A stretch of 59,770 bases of DNA, taken from positions 1 to 59,770 of the forward strand of contig CAJOKR010000008.1 in NCBI GenBank assembly GCA_905235135.1, given 5' to 3'. Position numbers and translations under genes: made by a program. This document shows, one piece after another, positions 1 through 9,500 of the stretch. Under the pieces are notes generated by a model. That model saw only the letters and a list, made by a program, of their open reading frames with translations, did no database searches and was not told the DNA's origin. Positions within the stretch are counted from its first letter, which is position 1. Each line of letters begins with the position of its first letter. The DNA is from an uncultured Bacteroidales bacterium. Its GTDB lineage: Bacteria > Bacteroidota > Bacteroidia > Bacteroidales > WCHB1-69.

Positions 1-172
1 CTTAAACCCTAAACCTTAAACCCTAAACCTTAAACCCTAAACCTTAAACCCTAAACCTTAAACCCTAAACCTTAAACCCTAAACCCTAAACCTTAAACCC
101 TAAACCTTAAACCCTAAACCTTAAACCCTAAACCTTAAACTTTGAACTTTGAACCTTAAACCATAAACCTAA
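1..172. repeat. Heptamer-periodic array 5' of mpl
   Basis: The window opens inside a tandem array made of alternating 7-mers CTTAAAC and CCTAAAC, giving a 14-nt period. The units become irregular near 140-172 (TTTGAAC, ATAAACC), and the array stops a few bases before the mpl start codon. The left end is cut by the window edge, so total length is unknown. Similar arrays occur at 5577-5618, 19975-20085, 52745-52791 and 56855-56945, all at gene boundaries. Function is unknown. Confidence 0.9.
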
Positions 173-180
173 CAACCATT

Positions 181-1482
181 ATGAAGGTACACTTTATCGC
201 CATCGGGGGCAGCGCCATGCACAATCTGGCCATCGCCCTGAAAATCAAAGGATTCGAAATCACCGGATCGGATGATGAGATTTTCGATCCTGCCCGCGGG
301 AGGCTCGCCAAATACGGCATTCTGCCTGATGACATCGGCTGGCATCCGGAGAAGATCACCGCCGACCTCGACGCCGTCATCCTCGGGATGCACGCCCGCG
401 AGGACAACCCCGAGCTCTTGAAAGCCAAAGAGTTGGGACTGAAAATCTACTCCTATCCCGAATATCTCTACGAGCAGAGCAAGGATAAGACCCGCGTGGT
501 GGTGGGTGGAAGCCACGGCAAGACCACCATCACCTCCATGATCATCCACGTGCTGCAGAATCTCGGCATCGACTGCGACTACATGGTGGGAGCGCAGTTG
601 GAGGGTTTTGAAGTGATGGTGCGCCTCTCCGACACGGCCAAGGTCATGGTCATCGAGGGCGACGAGTACCTCACCTCCCCCATCGACCGCCGCCCGAAGT
701 TCCACGTCTATCAGCCCATCATCGGCATCATCAGCGGTATCGCGTGGGACCACATCAACGTTTTCCCGACCTTCGAGAACTATGTGGAGCAGTTTGAGAT
801 TTTCGCCAAGATGATTCCCCAAAGCGGGCAACTTATTTACTGTCAAGAAGATGAGGAGCTTCGGAAGTTGGGGGCCAAGATTACGAGCACCACTTGCAAG
901 CCTTATGGCATACACCCTTACGTGATTCGCGACGGCATCACCTACCTGACGCACGACGGCGGAGAAACCCCGTTGCAAATCTTCGGCAAGCACAACCTGA
1001 TGAACCTCAACGCGGCGCGTCTGGCCTGCAACGCATTAGGTGTGACCGACGAGCATTTCTACGAGGCCATCGCCTCCTTCAAGGGCGCGTCCAAACGGTT
1101 GGAGCTGGTCGCTAAAAGGGCGGATTGCGCTGTCTATAAGGACTTTGCGCATTCCCCGTCGAAGCTCAAAGCCACCATCAACGCGGTGCGCGAGCAATAC
1201 CCCGACCGCAAGCTAGTGGCCTGCATGGAGTTACACACCTTCAGCAGTCTGACGGAGGAGTTCCTGCGTCAGTACGCGCACGCGATGGACGAGGCGGACA
1301 CGGCCATCGTCTATTACTCCCCGGCTGCCGTGGCGCACAAAAAGCTGCCGCCCATCCATCCCGAGGTGATTTTCAACGCCTTCCAGCGCAAAGACCTGGT
1401 GGTTTATAACGACTCCGAAACGATGAAAAACGCTGGCAATGGATTGGCGAGGGACCGTATTGCTGCTGATGTCCTCGGGTAA
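181..1482 (+). CDS. mpl: Mpl-type Mur ligase (UDP-MurNAc:tripeptide ligase)
   Basis: A 433-residue Mur ligase. The N-terminal nucleotide-binding fold carries an HFIAIGGSAMHN glycine-rich stretch near residue 4. An ATP P-loop GGSHGKTT lies near residue 109, followed by the EGDEYLTSPIDRRPKF segment typical of Mpl rather than MurC. A central AWDHINVFPT motif precedes the ligand-binding C-terminal domain. Mpl joins UDP-N-acetylmuramate to recycled murein tripeptide in the cytoplasm. Length and the SPIDRRPKF segment fit the shorter Bacteroidota form. The ATG lies directly behind the heptamer array, with no obvious ribosome site, as is usual in this phylum. The gene is monocistronic, since a new promoter follows at 1524. 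Confidence 0.88.
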   Translation: MKVHFIAIGGSAMHNLAIALKIKGFEITGSDDEIFDPARGRLAKYGILPDDIGWHPEKITADLDAVILGMHAREDNPELLKAKELGLKIYSYPEYLYEQSKDKTRVVVGGSHGKTTITSMIIHVLQNLGIDCDYMVGAQLEGFEVMVRLSDTAKVMVIEGDEYLTSPIDRRPKFHVYQPIIGIISGIAWDHINVFPTFENYVEQFEIFAKMIPQSGQLIYCQEDEELRKLGAKITSTTCKPYGIHPYVIRDGITYLTHDGGETPLQIFGKHNLMNLNAARLACNALGVTDEHFYEAIASFKGASKRLELVAKRADCAVYKDFAHSPSKLKATINAVREQYPDRKLVACMELHTFSSLTEEFLRQYAHAMDEADTAIVYYSPAAVAHKKLPPIHPEVIFNAFQRKDLVVYNDSETMKNAGNGLARDRIAADVLG

Positions 1483-1523
1483 TTTTGATGGAATAAATCT
1501 GAACCAATTCGGGAAAAAAATTA

Positions 1524-1532
1524 TATCTTTGC
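1524..1532 (+). promoter_or_regulatory. Bacteroidota -7 element for the DUF1573 gene
   Basis: TATCTTTGC matches the TAnnTTTGC element of the primary Bacteroidota sigma factor. It lies 55 bases before the ATG at 1588. No good -33 TTTG is seen at the expected 19-21 nt spacing. Confidence 0.6.
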
Positions 1533-1587
1533 AGGCTTGAATTTCGAGCATCAAAAAAGTTAAAAAAAACAACAAAAATAATTGACA

Positions 1588-2685
1588 ATGAAAAAGTTAA
1601 GTTTGTTATTGTTAGCGGTTGTGAGCTGCGTGTTTTGCGTAGCCCAGCCGGAAATCAAGTTTGAGAACACCACCTACGACTTTGGCAAGATCAAAGAGGA
1701 AGGCGGCAAAGTGACCGGCAAGTTCATCTTCACGAATGTCGGCAACGAGCCTCTGGAGCTCACCAACGTGCGTCCCGGTTGCGGTTGCACGGCGGCCAAC
1801 TACACCAAAGGAGCCATCGCTCCCGGTGAAAAAGGTTATATCGAGGCCACCTACAACCCCTACAACCGTCCCGGCGCCTTCAACAAGAACATCCGCGTGA
1901 CCACCAACGAACCCCGGTTCATTGAGGACGAAAAGGCCACCCCGCACATGATTTTCATCAAGGGTGAGGTCATCAAACGCCCCCCGACAGAATTCGAGAA
2001 GGCTGGCTACACCAAGACCTCCGGCATGTTGCGCATCAAGGAGCCCGATGTCGCCCACAATCTGAAGAACACGGAGTCTGTTTTGGACACTTTCTATGTG
2101 CGCAACTTCTGGGGCAAGCCCGTTTCCATCAAGCTGGAGAACCCGGCTGATTACGTTTCCGAGGTTTACCGCAATTTCGGCGCAGAGCTGCTGCCCGGAC
2201 AGGAAGGTTTCTTCGTGCTGAAATACGATGCTTCCAAGCGCAACGCTTTCGGCCAGACGAAAGACCAGGTCACCATCACCACCAACGACTCCGTCGAGCA
2301 GGTGAAACGCATCCACTATGCAGTCAACATCAAGGAGGATTTCTCCAAGATGACCCCGAAACAGCTTAAGAACGCTCCTGCCAGCGAGGTTTCCGCCACC
2401 AGCATCGACTTCGGTGACATGCAGAAGAACACCACCAAGACCGAAAAGATCACCATTAAGAACAACGGTAAGAACCCGCTGATCATCAGAGGTCTGGATG
2501 TTTCCAACTCCCAATACAAGGTTAGCAGCAACATGACGGAAATTCCCACCGGCACGACAGCCGAAATCACCGTCACGTTCAAGGCGCCGAACCGCAACAG
2601 CACGCAGAACGCCTCATTCGACATCATCACCAACGATCCTGCCAACCCGGTTCGCACCATCACACTGAACGCCAAAGTTCAGTAA
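1588..2685 (+). CDS. DUF1573 exported Ig-like protein
   Basis: About 365 residues with a clear signal peptide ending near CVFCVAQ. It has DUF1573 domains: the signature 'TTYDFGKIKEEGG...FTNVGNEPLELTNVRPGCGCT' lies near residues 28-75, and a second similar Ig-like unit, 'SIDFGDMQKNTTKTEKITIKN', lies near residues 270-345. DUF1573 proteins are common periplasmic or surface proteins in Bacteroidota with no settled function. The start is placed at the ATG 1588, because an upstream TTG at 1582 only adds two residues. A strong hairpin terminator follows at 2711. Confidence 0.85.
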   Translation: MKKLSLLLLAVVSCVFCVAQPEIKFENTTYDFGKIKEEGGKVTGKFIFTNVGNEPLELTNVRPGCGCTAANYTKGAIAPGEKGYIEATYNPYNRPGAFNKNIRVTTNEPRFIEDEKATPHMIFIKGEVIKRPPTEFEKAGYTKTSGMLRIKEPDVAHNLKNTESVLDTFYVRNFWGKPVSIKLENPADYVSEVYRNFGAELLPGQEGFFVLKYDASKRNAFGQTKDQVTITTNDSVEQVKRIHYAVNIKEDFSKMTPKQLKNAPASEVSATSIDFGDMQKNTTKTEKITIKNNGKNPLIIRGLDVSNSQYKVSSNMTEIPTGTTAEITVTFKAPNRNSTQNASFDIITNDPANPVRTITLNAKVQ

Positions 2686-2705
2686 TAGAGTTTCGTTTAA
2701 CCCAT

Positions 2706-2745
2706 CAAAAAATCCCTGCAACTCGCGAGTTGCAGGGATTTTTTT
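2706..2745. terminator. Bidirectional intrinsic terminator
   Basis: Inverted repeat ATCCCTGCAACTCG / CGAGTTGCAGGGAT with T-run on the right (2739-2745) and A-run on the left (2706-2712). It can stop transcription from the DUF1573 gene and from the convergent anti-sigma gene. Confidence 0.9.
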
Positions 2746-2780
2746 GTCACAGGGCCAATCCACATCCGGAAACCGTTTTG

Positions 2781-3305
2781 CTAAAACAGCCGGCTGTTTC
2801 CGTTTCGAAGTTCTTCGTCCGTCGGGACGTTGTCCTTGATCGTGTCCACGTCGATAACGAGCGGACGGCGGTAACGCGGAGCGGTGCTCTTCTTAGGCTT
2901 GTTCGTTCCCGAAGAGGGATTGGCATCGTCGTTGGATTTCTCCATATCGGGCTCGGAAACAGCGGTATAGACCGCCTTGTTTCGCGGTGTTTTTTGCTCA
3001 CAACTGCCCGCCACCGACAACGTATCATTCCCCACGGTAGCATCTTCGTCAACAAGCATCGAGACGGTATCCAAAGCCACAGCATTCGGAGCGGGCTCAT
3101 TCCCTTGAGTCAAGTCAGGGGTTCTGAACAGCAGGAATGTCGATAATCCTCCGATAACCGCAACAGAGGAGACACCAGCGACCCAGTACTTCAAGGTGCC
3201 GTGCCCCATTCCTGTCTGTCGCTGGAAACTCTTCCACGCGGAGGGCTTGTAGGCGTAATCGGCATGTTCTACTTTCTCTTTGATTAATTTGTCGAAATCC
3301 GTCAT
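2781..3305 (-). CDS. Probable anti-sigma factor / single-pass membrane protein
   Basis: A 175-residue protein beginning MTDFDKLIKEKVEHADY. An N-terminal cytoplasmic part of about 55 residues carries an aromatic motif (YKPSAWKSFQRQ). One membrane segment (LKYWVAGVSSVAVIGGLSTFLLF, split here as residues ~56-78) and an acidic, low-complexity periplasmic tail ending SRLF follow. There is no recognised anti-sigma domain by eye. The role is inferred from its position: the start lies one base after the stop of an ECF sigma gene, the classic sigma/anti-sigma arrangement. In-frame upstream ATGs overlap the sigma gene; I chose the ATG just after the sigma stop. Confidence 0.65.
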   Translation of the reverse strand: MTDFDKLIKEKVEHADYAYKPSAWKSFQRQTGMGHGTLKYWVAGVSSVAVIGGLSTFLLFRTPDLTQGNEPAPNAVALDTVSMLVDEDATVGNDTLSVAGSCEQKTPRNKAVYTAVSEPDMEKSNDDANPSSGTNKPKKSTAPRYRRPLVIDVDTIKDNVPTDEELRNGNSRLF

Positions 3306-3306
3306 A

Positions 3307-3864
3307 CTATTCATCATACATTTTACAAATCGCGTCTTTGAGTTTGGTACGTGCACTGTTCACATGCCATGCGGAGGTGTTTTCCGAGATGTTCAACTCC
3401 TGAGAGATGTCCCGATGGGAAAATCCCTCGAAAACGAACATGTTAAAGACCGTCCGGGTGACTGGCGGAAGCTGCTGTATCAGTTCCACCAGCTCCTGGG
3501 AGGAAATCCTCGCAACTGCGTCATCCACCGCATCATCCGCTATCTGTTGTGTGTCCGGCATCTCGTCTATATTGACAAAATCTACCTTCTTGACAAACCG
3601 ACGCCGATAATCCAATGCGGCATTGCAGACCACACGTTTCAACCAAGCCTCAAAAGAACCTGTGTTTTCGTATTTGTCGAGGTTCGAAAACACTTTCAAG
3701 AACCCCTCGTTGAGCATGTCGGCAGCCTCGTCAGTGCTCCCCGCATATCTCATGCAGATGCACATGACTGGCCCGTAGAAGTGTTTGAAGAGCTTTCGCT
3801 GGGCTCGGGCGTTACCTTCGCGGCAAGCCCGAATCCATTCTTGCACTTCCGGATGCTCCTTCAT
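3307..3864 (-). CDS. ECF-type RNA polymerase sigma factor
   Basis: A 185-residue sigma-70 family protein of the extracytoplasmic function class. Region 2 spans about residues 25-90 (FYGPVMCICMRYAG...DMLNEGFLKVFSNLDKYE) and includes the core-binding helix. Region 4 spans about 125-180 (LPPVTRTVFNMFVFEGFSHRDISQELNIS, then a recognition helix). It directs RNA polymerase to a small regulon. It is upstream of, and probably co-transcribed with, the membrane protein at 2781-3305. A perfect palindrome at 3901-3922 sits 37 bases ahead of its start and could be a control site. Confidence 0.88.
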   Translation of the reverse strand: MKEHPEVQEWIRACREGNARAQRKLFKHFYGPVMCICMRYAGSTDEAADMLNEGFLKVFSNLDKYENTGSFEAWLKRVVCNAALDYRRRFVKKVDFVNIDEMPDTQQIADDAVDDAVARISSQELVELIQQLPPVTRTVFNMFVFEGFSHRDISQELNISENTSAWHVNSARTKLKDAICKMYDE

Positions 3865-3900
3865 ATTGAATAACGGATTTTGAAACCGAAATCTTGGGTC

Positions 3901-3922
3901 ATAAAGGAAATATTTCCTTTAT
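3901..3922. promoter_or_regulatory. 22-bp perfect palindrome upstream of sigma gene
   Basis: Half-site ATAAAGGAAAT followed by its exact reverse complement. It sits between the stop of the barrel protein (3948) and the sigma factor start (3864), all on the minus strand. It could be an operator for a dimeric regulator or a weak AT-rich terminator. No U-run is attached, which favours a protein-binding site. Confidence 0.4.
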
Positions 3923-3947
3923 AAACCAACAAACATCTGATTATCTG

Positions 3948-4541
3948 TTACTTAATAAATTTGAAACCCAGCGAAAGAATGAACAAGTTCGCCGCTTTCC
4001 TCTGGGATTCGCCTTGGTCAGTGTTACGGAAGTTGTCTGCCGAAATACAATAGCTGAAGTCGAGCGCAAACCGCCAGAAGTCGATACCGGCTCCTACCTG
4101 GCCTCCCCATTGCACCGTATTGGTCTGCCAACCTGAGCCTTCCAAGTTGTCAGCAATCTTGAAATCAAAACGCGGGCCCAAGGTCAATCTGAACTTGAAG
4201 TTGTCATTGTTGACGAAATGGTAACCCATCAGCGCCGGCACGGAGATAAAATGCTGTTTCAACTGCCAATTATCGGTGGCCTCTTGGATAGCATCTTTAA
4301 TAGTGGAGCTCTTGAACGAATAGTTCACCTCCGGTTGGAAGAAGAATCCGTTACCGAGCCGCATGAAGATACCGGCTTCAAGACCGAACTTACGGTCGGT
4401 CACTTGGCTGTAGTTGCTTGCATTCGCACCCGCTTTAATGCCGATGGTGAACTGGGCGCTGGCGGTCCCAATCGTCAAAACACCCACTGTCAGCATGGAG
4501 ATAACAAGTGCCATCACAGACTTTAACTGATTGTTTCTCAT
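3948..4541 (-). CDS. Outer membrane beta-barrel protein (OMP_b-brl_2 / PorT-like)
   Basis: A 197-residue exported protein with signal peptide (cleavage near GTASAQ, residue 29). It has alternating aromatic/polar strands such as GIKAGANASNYS, FFFQPEVNYSF and FKFRLTLGPRFDFK, and ends with a final aromatic strand SLGFKFIK. This is the usual pattern of small 8-stranded Bacteroidota outer membrane barrels. The function is unknown. It lies upstream of the ECF sigma/anti-sigma pair on the same strand and may share its regulation. Confidence 0.75.
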   Translation of the reverse strand: MRNNQLKSVMALVISMLTVGVLTIGTASAQFTIGIKAGANASNYSQVTDRKFGLEAGIFMRLGNGFFFQPEVNYSFKSSTIKDAIQEATDNWQLKQHFISVPALMGYHFVNNDNFKFRLTLGPRFDFKIADNLEGSGWQTNTVQWGGQVGAGIDFWRFALDFSYCISADNFRNTDQGESQRKAANLFILSLGFKFIK

Positions 4542-4642
4542 TTTTCTTGTTTTTTTGTGATAAGAATTCTGTTATGAACGCACTATTTAGCGTTTTTATT
4601 ATGATACTATTGATCGACAAACTAAGAACTTTCAAACGTACA

Positions 4643-5554
4643 TCAGCATACGCCGCGGATTTCGTTGATGTCCGTGATTCCCTCGCGACGGCAAAGCTGG
4701 GCAAGGTCGTCCAAAACCTCGCGGCCTGCGAGCGGATTGTTGAAGTTGACGGTTCCGAGCTGTACGGCCGCCGCACCTGCCATGATGAACTCCAGAACGT
4801 CTTCTGCCGTGTAGATGCCCCCGATGCCGATGACCGGAACGCGTACCTGCTTGCAGACGGCGTGGACCATCCGGAGCGCAATCGGCTTGATGGCCGCTCC
4901 CGAGAGCCCGGCATAGACATTGTTGAAGACCGGTTTCCGCTTGCGGATATCGATGGCCATGGCCTGGAAGGTGTTCACTAACGAGAGGGCATCCGCGCCG
5001 GCGCGCTCGCACGCGAGAGCCATCTCCACGATATTTTCAGCATTCGGGGAAAGCTTGACAATCAAGGGTTTGGTGCATACTTTCCGAACCGCACGGACCA
5101 CCTCTTCCGCCACTTCCGCCTTGATGCCGAAGGCCATGCCACCGCTCTTCACGTTGGGACAGGAAATATTGAGTTCCAGCATGTCGATGTCCGATGCGGA
5201 AAGCATGGTTGCCCCCGTCACATAGTCTTCCATGCTGTGACCGCCCATGTTGGCGATGAGCACGTTACCGAAGCGGCGCATCTGCGCGATGCCAGTTTCG
5301 ATAAACGCCTCCACGCCTGGGTTCTGCAGCCCGACGCTGTTCATCATGCCCGAGGCGGTTTCCCACACCCGGATGCCGTCGTTGCCATCTTTGGGATGGA
5401 GTGTCAGTCCCTTGGAACAGATGCCGCCGAGACAACCCACATCGTACAGTTCGTGGTACTCCTCTCCAAACCCGAAGGTTCCCGATGCGGCAATGAGGGG
5501 GTTCTTGAACGGAACACCCGCAACTTCCACTGACAGATTCACATCATTATCCAT
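4643..5554 (-). CDS. pyrD: Dihydroorotate dehydrogenase, catalytic subunit (class 1B)
   Basis: A 303-residue FMN-dependent TIM barrel that oxidises dihydroorotate to orotate in pyrimidine synthesis. Visible hallmarks are the N-terminal [18 protein letters not shown], the SVGLQNPG loop near residue 74, and LNISCPNVK, in which Cys132 is the catalytic base typical of class 1. PIALRMV and the [19 protein letters not shown] phosphate-binding region lie towards the C-terminus. It follows pyrK on the same strand, as expected for the 1B heterotetramer, with a 126-nt gap holding a heptamer array. Confidence 0.95.
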   Translation of the reverse strand: MDNDVNLSVEVAGVPFKNPLIAASGTFGFGEEYHELYDVGCLGGICSKGLTLHPKDGNDGIRVWETASGMMNSVGLQNPGVEAFIETGIAQMRRFGNVLIANMGGHSMEDYVTGATMLSASDIDMLELNISCPNVKSGGMAFGIKAEVAEEVVRAVRKVCTKPLIVKLSPNAENIVEMALACERAGADALSLVNTFQAMAIDIRKRKPVFNNVYAGLSGAAIKPIALRMVHAVCKQVRVPVIGIGGIYTAEDVLEFIMAGAAAVQLGTVNFNNPLAGREVLDDLAQLCRREGITDINEIRGVC

Positions 5555-5576
5555 AGTTGATTGTTTTTGCTTTTTT

Positions 5577-5618
5577 TAGACCCAAGACGTAAGACTTAAG
5601 ACTTAAGATTTTGGGGTT
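5577..5618. repeat. Short heptamer array 5' of pyrD
   Basis: Read in the pyrD sense it runs CTTAAGT CTTAAGT CTTACGT CTTGGGT, four 7-nt units just upstream of the pyrD start. It belongs to the same family of heptamer-periodic boundary arrays as 1-172, 19975-20085, 52745-52791 and 56855-56945, although the unit sequence differs. Confidence 0.7.
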
Positions 5619-5680
5619 AAACTAATTATACTATTTGTCCGTTAATGAGTTGTTGTCGAATTATTTATAGGCACTACGGT

Positions 5681-6418
5681 TCACCACATCAGTTCGGTGC
5701 TGAGGAAGACGGGGCCGTCCTTGCAGACGCGCTTCATGCCGCTTTTCGTGCGGATGCTGCAACCGAGGCAAGCACCGATGCCGCAGGCCATGCGATGTTC
5801 CAGCGAGCAATAGCAAGTCACATCGTGTTCCGCGCACATTGCGGCCACCTTCCGCATCATCACCTCGGGACCGCAGGTGAGCACCACATCGTATTGCTCC
5901 GGTTTCAGCAGGTCGGTGATGAAACCTTTGTAACCCTCTTCTCCTTTTTCGGTGGAGATGAACATGTCCGTGCACCACGGTTCGAAGTCCTCCACAGCGA
6001 AGAGCACATCGCGGTAGCCCAAGTAGGCATCCACCGTAACGCCGTTCCGCTGCAGGGTTTTGGCGGTTTCGCAGAGCGGCGGGATTCCTACTCCGCCGCC
6101 CACGAGTGCCACTCTGCCTTTGATCTGTTCGCAGGGATAGCCGTTCCCGCAGGGACCCAACAGGCGGATGGCATCGCCTTTTTCCAAGAAAGACATCCTG
6201 CGGGTTCCTTGCCCCACAACCCGATACATGAACCACAGACATCCTTCTTCCGCTTTGAACACACTAATCGGACGCATCAAGGTCTGTTCCGTGTCCCAGC
6301 TTTTCAACATATAGAACTGTCCAGCTTTCGCCTCAACGGGTTCACACGACACTCGTACCACCCAGATATCATCTGTAATCTGCTGATTAACCGAAACTTC
6401 ACCAACAAGATATTTCAT
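5681..6418 (-). CDS. pyrK: Dihydroorotate dehydrogenase electron-transfer subunit
   Basis: A 245-residue ferredoxin-reductase-like protein that passes electrons from the PyrD flavin to NAD+. The FAD-binding segment contains RPISVFKAEEG (about residue 50). The NAD-binding part begins at GRVALVGGGVGIPPLCETA (about 105). The C-terminal [2Fe-2S] site is visible as CGIGACLGCSI plus a later VCKDGP cysteine. It is transcribed together with pyrD. A -7-like TATCTTCGC is found at 6454-6462. Confidence 0.93.
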   Translation of the reverse strand: MKYLVGEVSVNQQITDDIWVVRVSCEPVEAKAGQFYMLKSWDTEQTLMRPISVFKAEEGCLWFMYRVVGQGTRRMSFLEKGDAIRLLGPCGNGYPCEQIKGRVALVGGGVGIPPLCETAKTLQRNGVTVDAYLGYRDVLFAVEDFEPWCTDMFISTEKGEEGYKGFITDLLKPEQYDVVLTCGPEVMMRKVAAMCAEHDVTCYCSLEHRMACGIGACLGCSIRTKSGMKRVCKDGPVFLSTELMW

Positions 6419-6453
6419 AATTCGAACGCTGTATTGAATCTTTATTTCAAGCT

Positions 6454-6462
6454 GCGAAGATA
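6454..6462 (-). promoter_or_regulatory. Possible -7 element of pyrK-pyrD
   Basis: TATCTTCGC is a one-base variant of TAnnTTTGC, 35 bases ahead of the pyrK ATG. Confidence 0.4.
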
Positions 6463-6546
6463 GGATTTTTTTGCAAGCGAATGATACTCATGTCAAAAAA
6501 CAGAAGCATCAATAGCAGATATTGATTCGATTCGGCTGCCAAATCA

Positions 6547-9500
6547 TCACCTGTTTAAGACAATCTTCCCCGTTTGCACTACAGCACCGTTTTGAGATAA
6601 TCTCAGCAAATACAACCCATTCGAAAGGTCATGCATTCCAATTGTAACATCAGTTTCAAAGGAACCCTCTTTCAGTTTTCTTCCAGAAAGATCGTATATT
6701 GAGTACCGACTGCCGTTCAGGGGAGCCTCATTCTCAGAATGAATCTCGTGGATAATGAGTTTTTTTCCTGAGACCACTGCGAAATCGAATGGATCCTTCT
6801 TGACGGGCTCAATGGGGACAGCGAAATAGACTTTTTGTGACCGAGCCGGAGATTTGAGCCCTGCATTGTTTTCCGCCACCACGCTGAACACCGCAATTGC
6901 ACCCGGCGCAAAAGTCACGCAATGATCGCAGGACAACAGGGTACCATTGTCTGTCCATGAAGCGTTCCACTGCGGGTTCAGCATCATGGATTTTTTGTAA
7001 TAATACCGCCGGATGCCGGAATGAATGTCCGAAGAAGGGGACCAGGAAACGGAGATCTCGTACAGTTGAGTCCCGTCCAACTGCGGTACAGGGTCAATCT
7101 GCACCGTAAGGTCTGACACCATCGTCGGCTCGGTGTAGTCCACTTTGAGGGATTTCTCCACCAGTGATGACATCTTGTAAGCCTTGTCCATCACGACGGA
7201 CTTCAGCTTGGTGCGGCTGAGCCCATTCGAAGCCTGCCGCTGGAGGTTGCACTGGGTGGCAGAACCAACAGAAATCGGGACGGTGGTTTCCCGCGAGCCG
7301 TAAACTCGGAGGTTGTCGATGCTGACCGCCGCGTGGCGGGTAACAAAACCTATGAACGAGCTGGAAGTGGTGGCCAGCAAACCGTCCACCGTCCTGATAA
7401 TCCTGTTAGCGTGGCGCAAGACCACAATCTCACCTGTCGAGCTGTCAAACACAATCCGGCAAAAGTAGCTGGTACCCGTCTGAAAATAGACCTGCGTGTT
7501 CCGCTTCAGCAATCGTTTTGCGCCCAAAATCAATCGGAAAACACTCACCGTGTGGTTTGCACGATCGAAGCAGACCTCATAGCCCGAGAACAAGGAGGTA
7601 ACAGCGGGGGTGTTGTTGCAGTTAAAGAAGAACGAGCATTGGTCGCCGCTGGTGAAATTCAAGTAGAAGTCGTACAGATAGGCGGTGTGCGAGGCACCAT
7701 TGTGATGAGCCGCCACGCCCGCGTAATCCGCCGCCGCATTGTTCTGACGCAGCGCACCGTTCAGCACCATCCAAGGGTTCGAGGTGTTGTTCACCCATAC
7801 GGCACCGTCCAGCGAATTATCGAAATTGTCGCACAGGAAGCCTTGCTCGGGTCGGGCACTCCAAACGGACCCGTCAGACTCCATAATCTGATAGAACCGC
7901 CATTTCACCCCGTTATCGTCTGCATCCGTGAACGAAGCAGTGAAATCGTGCGTGATCCACTGCGAGGCGTCGAGGTTGATGGCCGTTTGCGGCAGGGCGT
8001 TGTCGGTGAGCGGCTCCGAAGAATCCGGTTCCCAATCGTTAACTTCCCCGTCGTCATCATCGTCACCATCTCCGCTGCCGCCACCAGGACCGTCGTCATC
8101 CCCGTCGTCCGGCGGCAAACTGGGATTAGCGGAAACCGCCTTCCACGTGGCGTTCCAGCCAGCAGCGGTAGTGGCGCAATCGGAGCGGAACTCGACCAGC
8201 ATCTGCTCACCCGTCGCGACCACGCGCCCGGGCGACTGCGTGTTCCAGCGGCCCAACAGCGGGGAGAACTCTGACCCGCCATCATAGATCCACATAAAGT
8301 CGTAATTCGGTTCGAGCGCGAAGTTCTGGAACGTCAGCGCGATGCTGTCGGCCCCGGCTACATGGATGCGGAAAAGTTGCCGCTCATCGTTCCCGTAATC
8401 ACTCGCCGCTCCGCCAGAGTCGGTGAAAGTCCCTGTTTCCGACGTAGCGGTGGTCACCGTCGGGTTGTCGTTGATGAGCTTGTAGTAGAGATTCCAGTTC
8501 CAGTACTGCCCCGGGTCGGTGTGCGTCTGGCTCGGATAGTGCTGGTGGCCGCGAATCTGCGTGCACGCCGTCGCCCCTCCCAGACTGTGTACCCCGTAGT
8601 TTAGCACCGTGCCGTCATCGAGGGTGTCGCGGTAGAAAACCCGATGCGGGTTGATGTTGGATCGTCGCGAGCAGATGTTCTTCACCAAATCGGCCGACGA
8701 CTGGTACATATTCATTGTAAAGTAGGAGTAAATGTTCCCGTACGCCTCGTGCTCGATGCCGATGGTGTAGCTGTTGGCAACCCCCACGTGCCAAGCTTTG
8801 TCCGCTTCCGGCACCATCTGCGTCACCTGCCCGTCAACCGAGCGGATGACATAGTGCGCGGAGGCACTTGCGCTGCAATTTTGGAACCAAGCAATGGATC
8901 CAGAATACGTGCCTTGGGTGTAGTGGATGGTAACCGACGAAACGGTAGCGCCACCCCTACCCGATGTGTAGTTGCAGGAGGCTGCGGGGACGAACACAGC
9001 GTTCGGATAATCCGGCTCCGTGTTCGTGGAACGGGGGGAGCGAGCCGGCGCGACTTCCGTCCTGTCGCCTTTCAGTCGAGCATACTCATCACCAAACAAG
9101 CCCTCAAAATCAATCTCACGAGGTGGCGCGCCGCAACCGGCATACTCTTCCCTGTCCAAAAAGAAGTAAACTATGTACAGAAAACTGTTTCTTGCAAAAT
9201 CATCATCTCCCGCTTCGGAAACCGGCAACTCGCACAGTTCCAACAAAATGCGCTTATACAGTTCCACCGAATCGCCATAAAGGCCGTACTTTTCCTGCAG
9301 CTGCGCGAACGCACAGGCATAGGCTTTCACCGCCGCTCCGGGTTCCCAAAGAATTGCGTCCAGCGAGTACGGGGTCATTTCGGCCAAAAGCCGTGCATTC
9401 TCACGAAACACTCCTTTCCCGTGCAGCGTCAGCCCCATGACCGTATAGACACGTGGGATTTCCGACGGATCCGTCTCCACCGTGTCCGTCACCACATTGG

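Noticed and set aside
1..172. Array resembles plant-type telomere repeat CCCTAAA.
   Set aside because: It is inside bacterial chromosome-like sequence next to mpl, alternates with CCTTAAA, and has sister arrays inside the window, so a eukaryotic telomere or linear end is not supported.
169..993. 274-residue open frame antisense to mpl.
   Set aside because: Shadow of mpl; no recognisable protein features.
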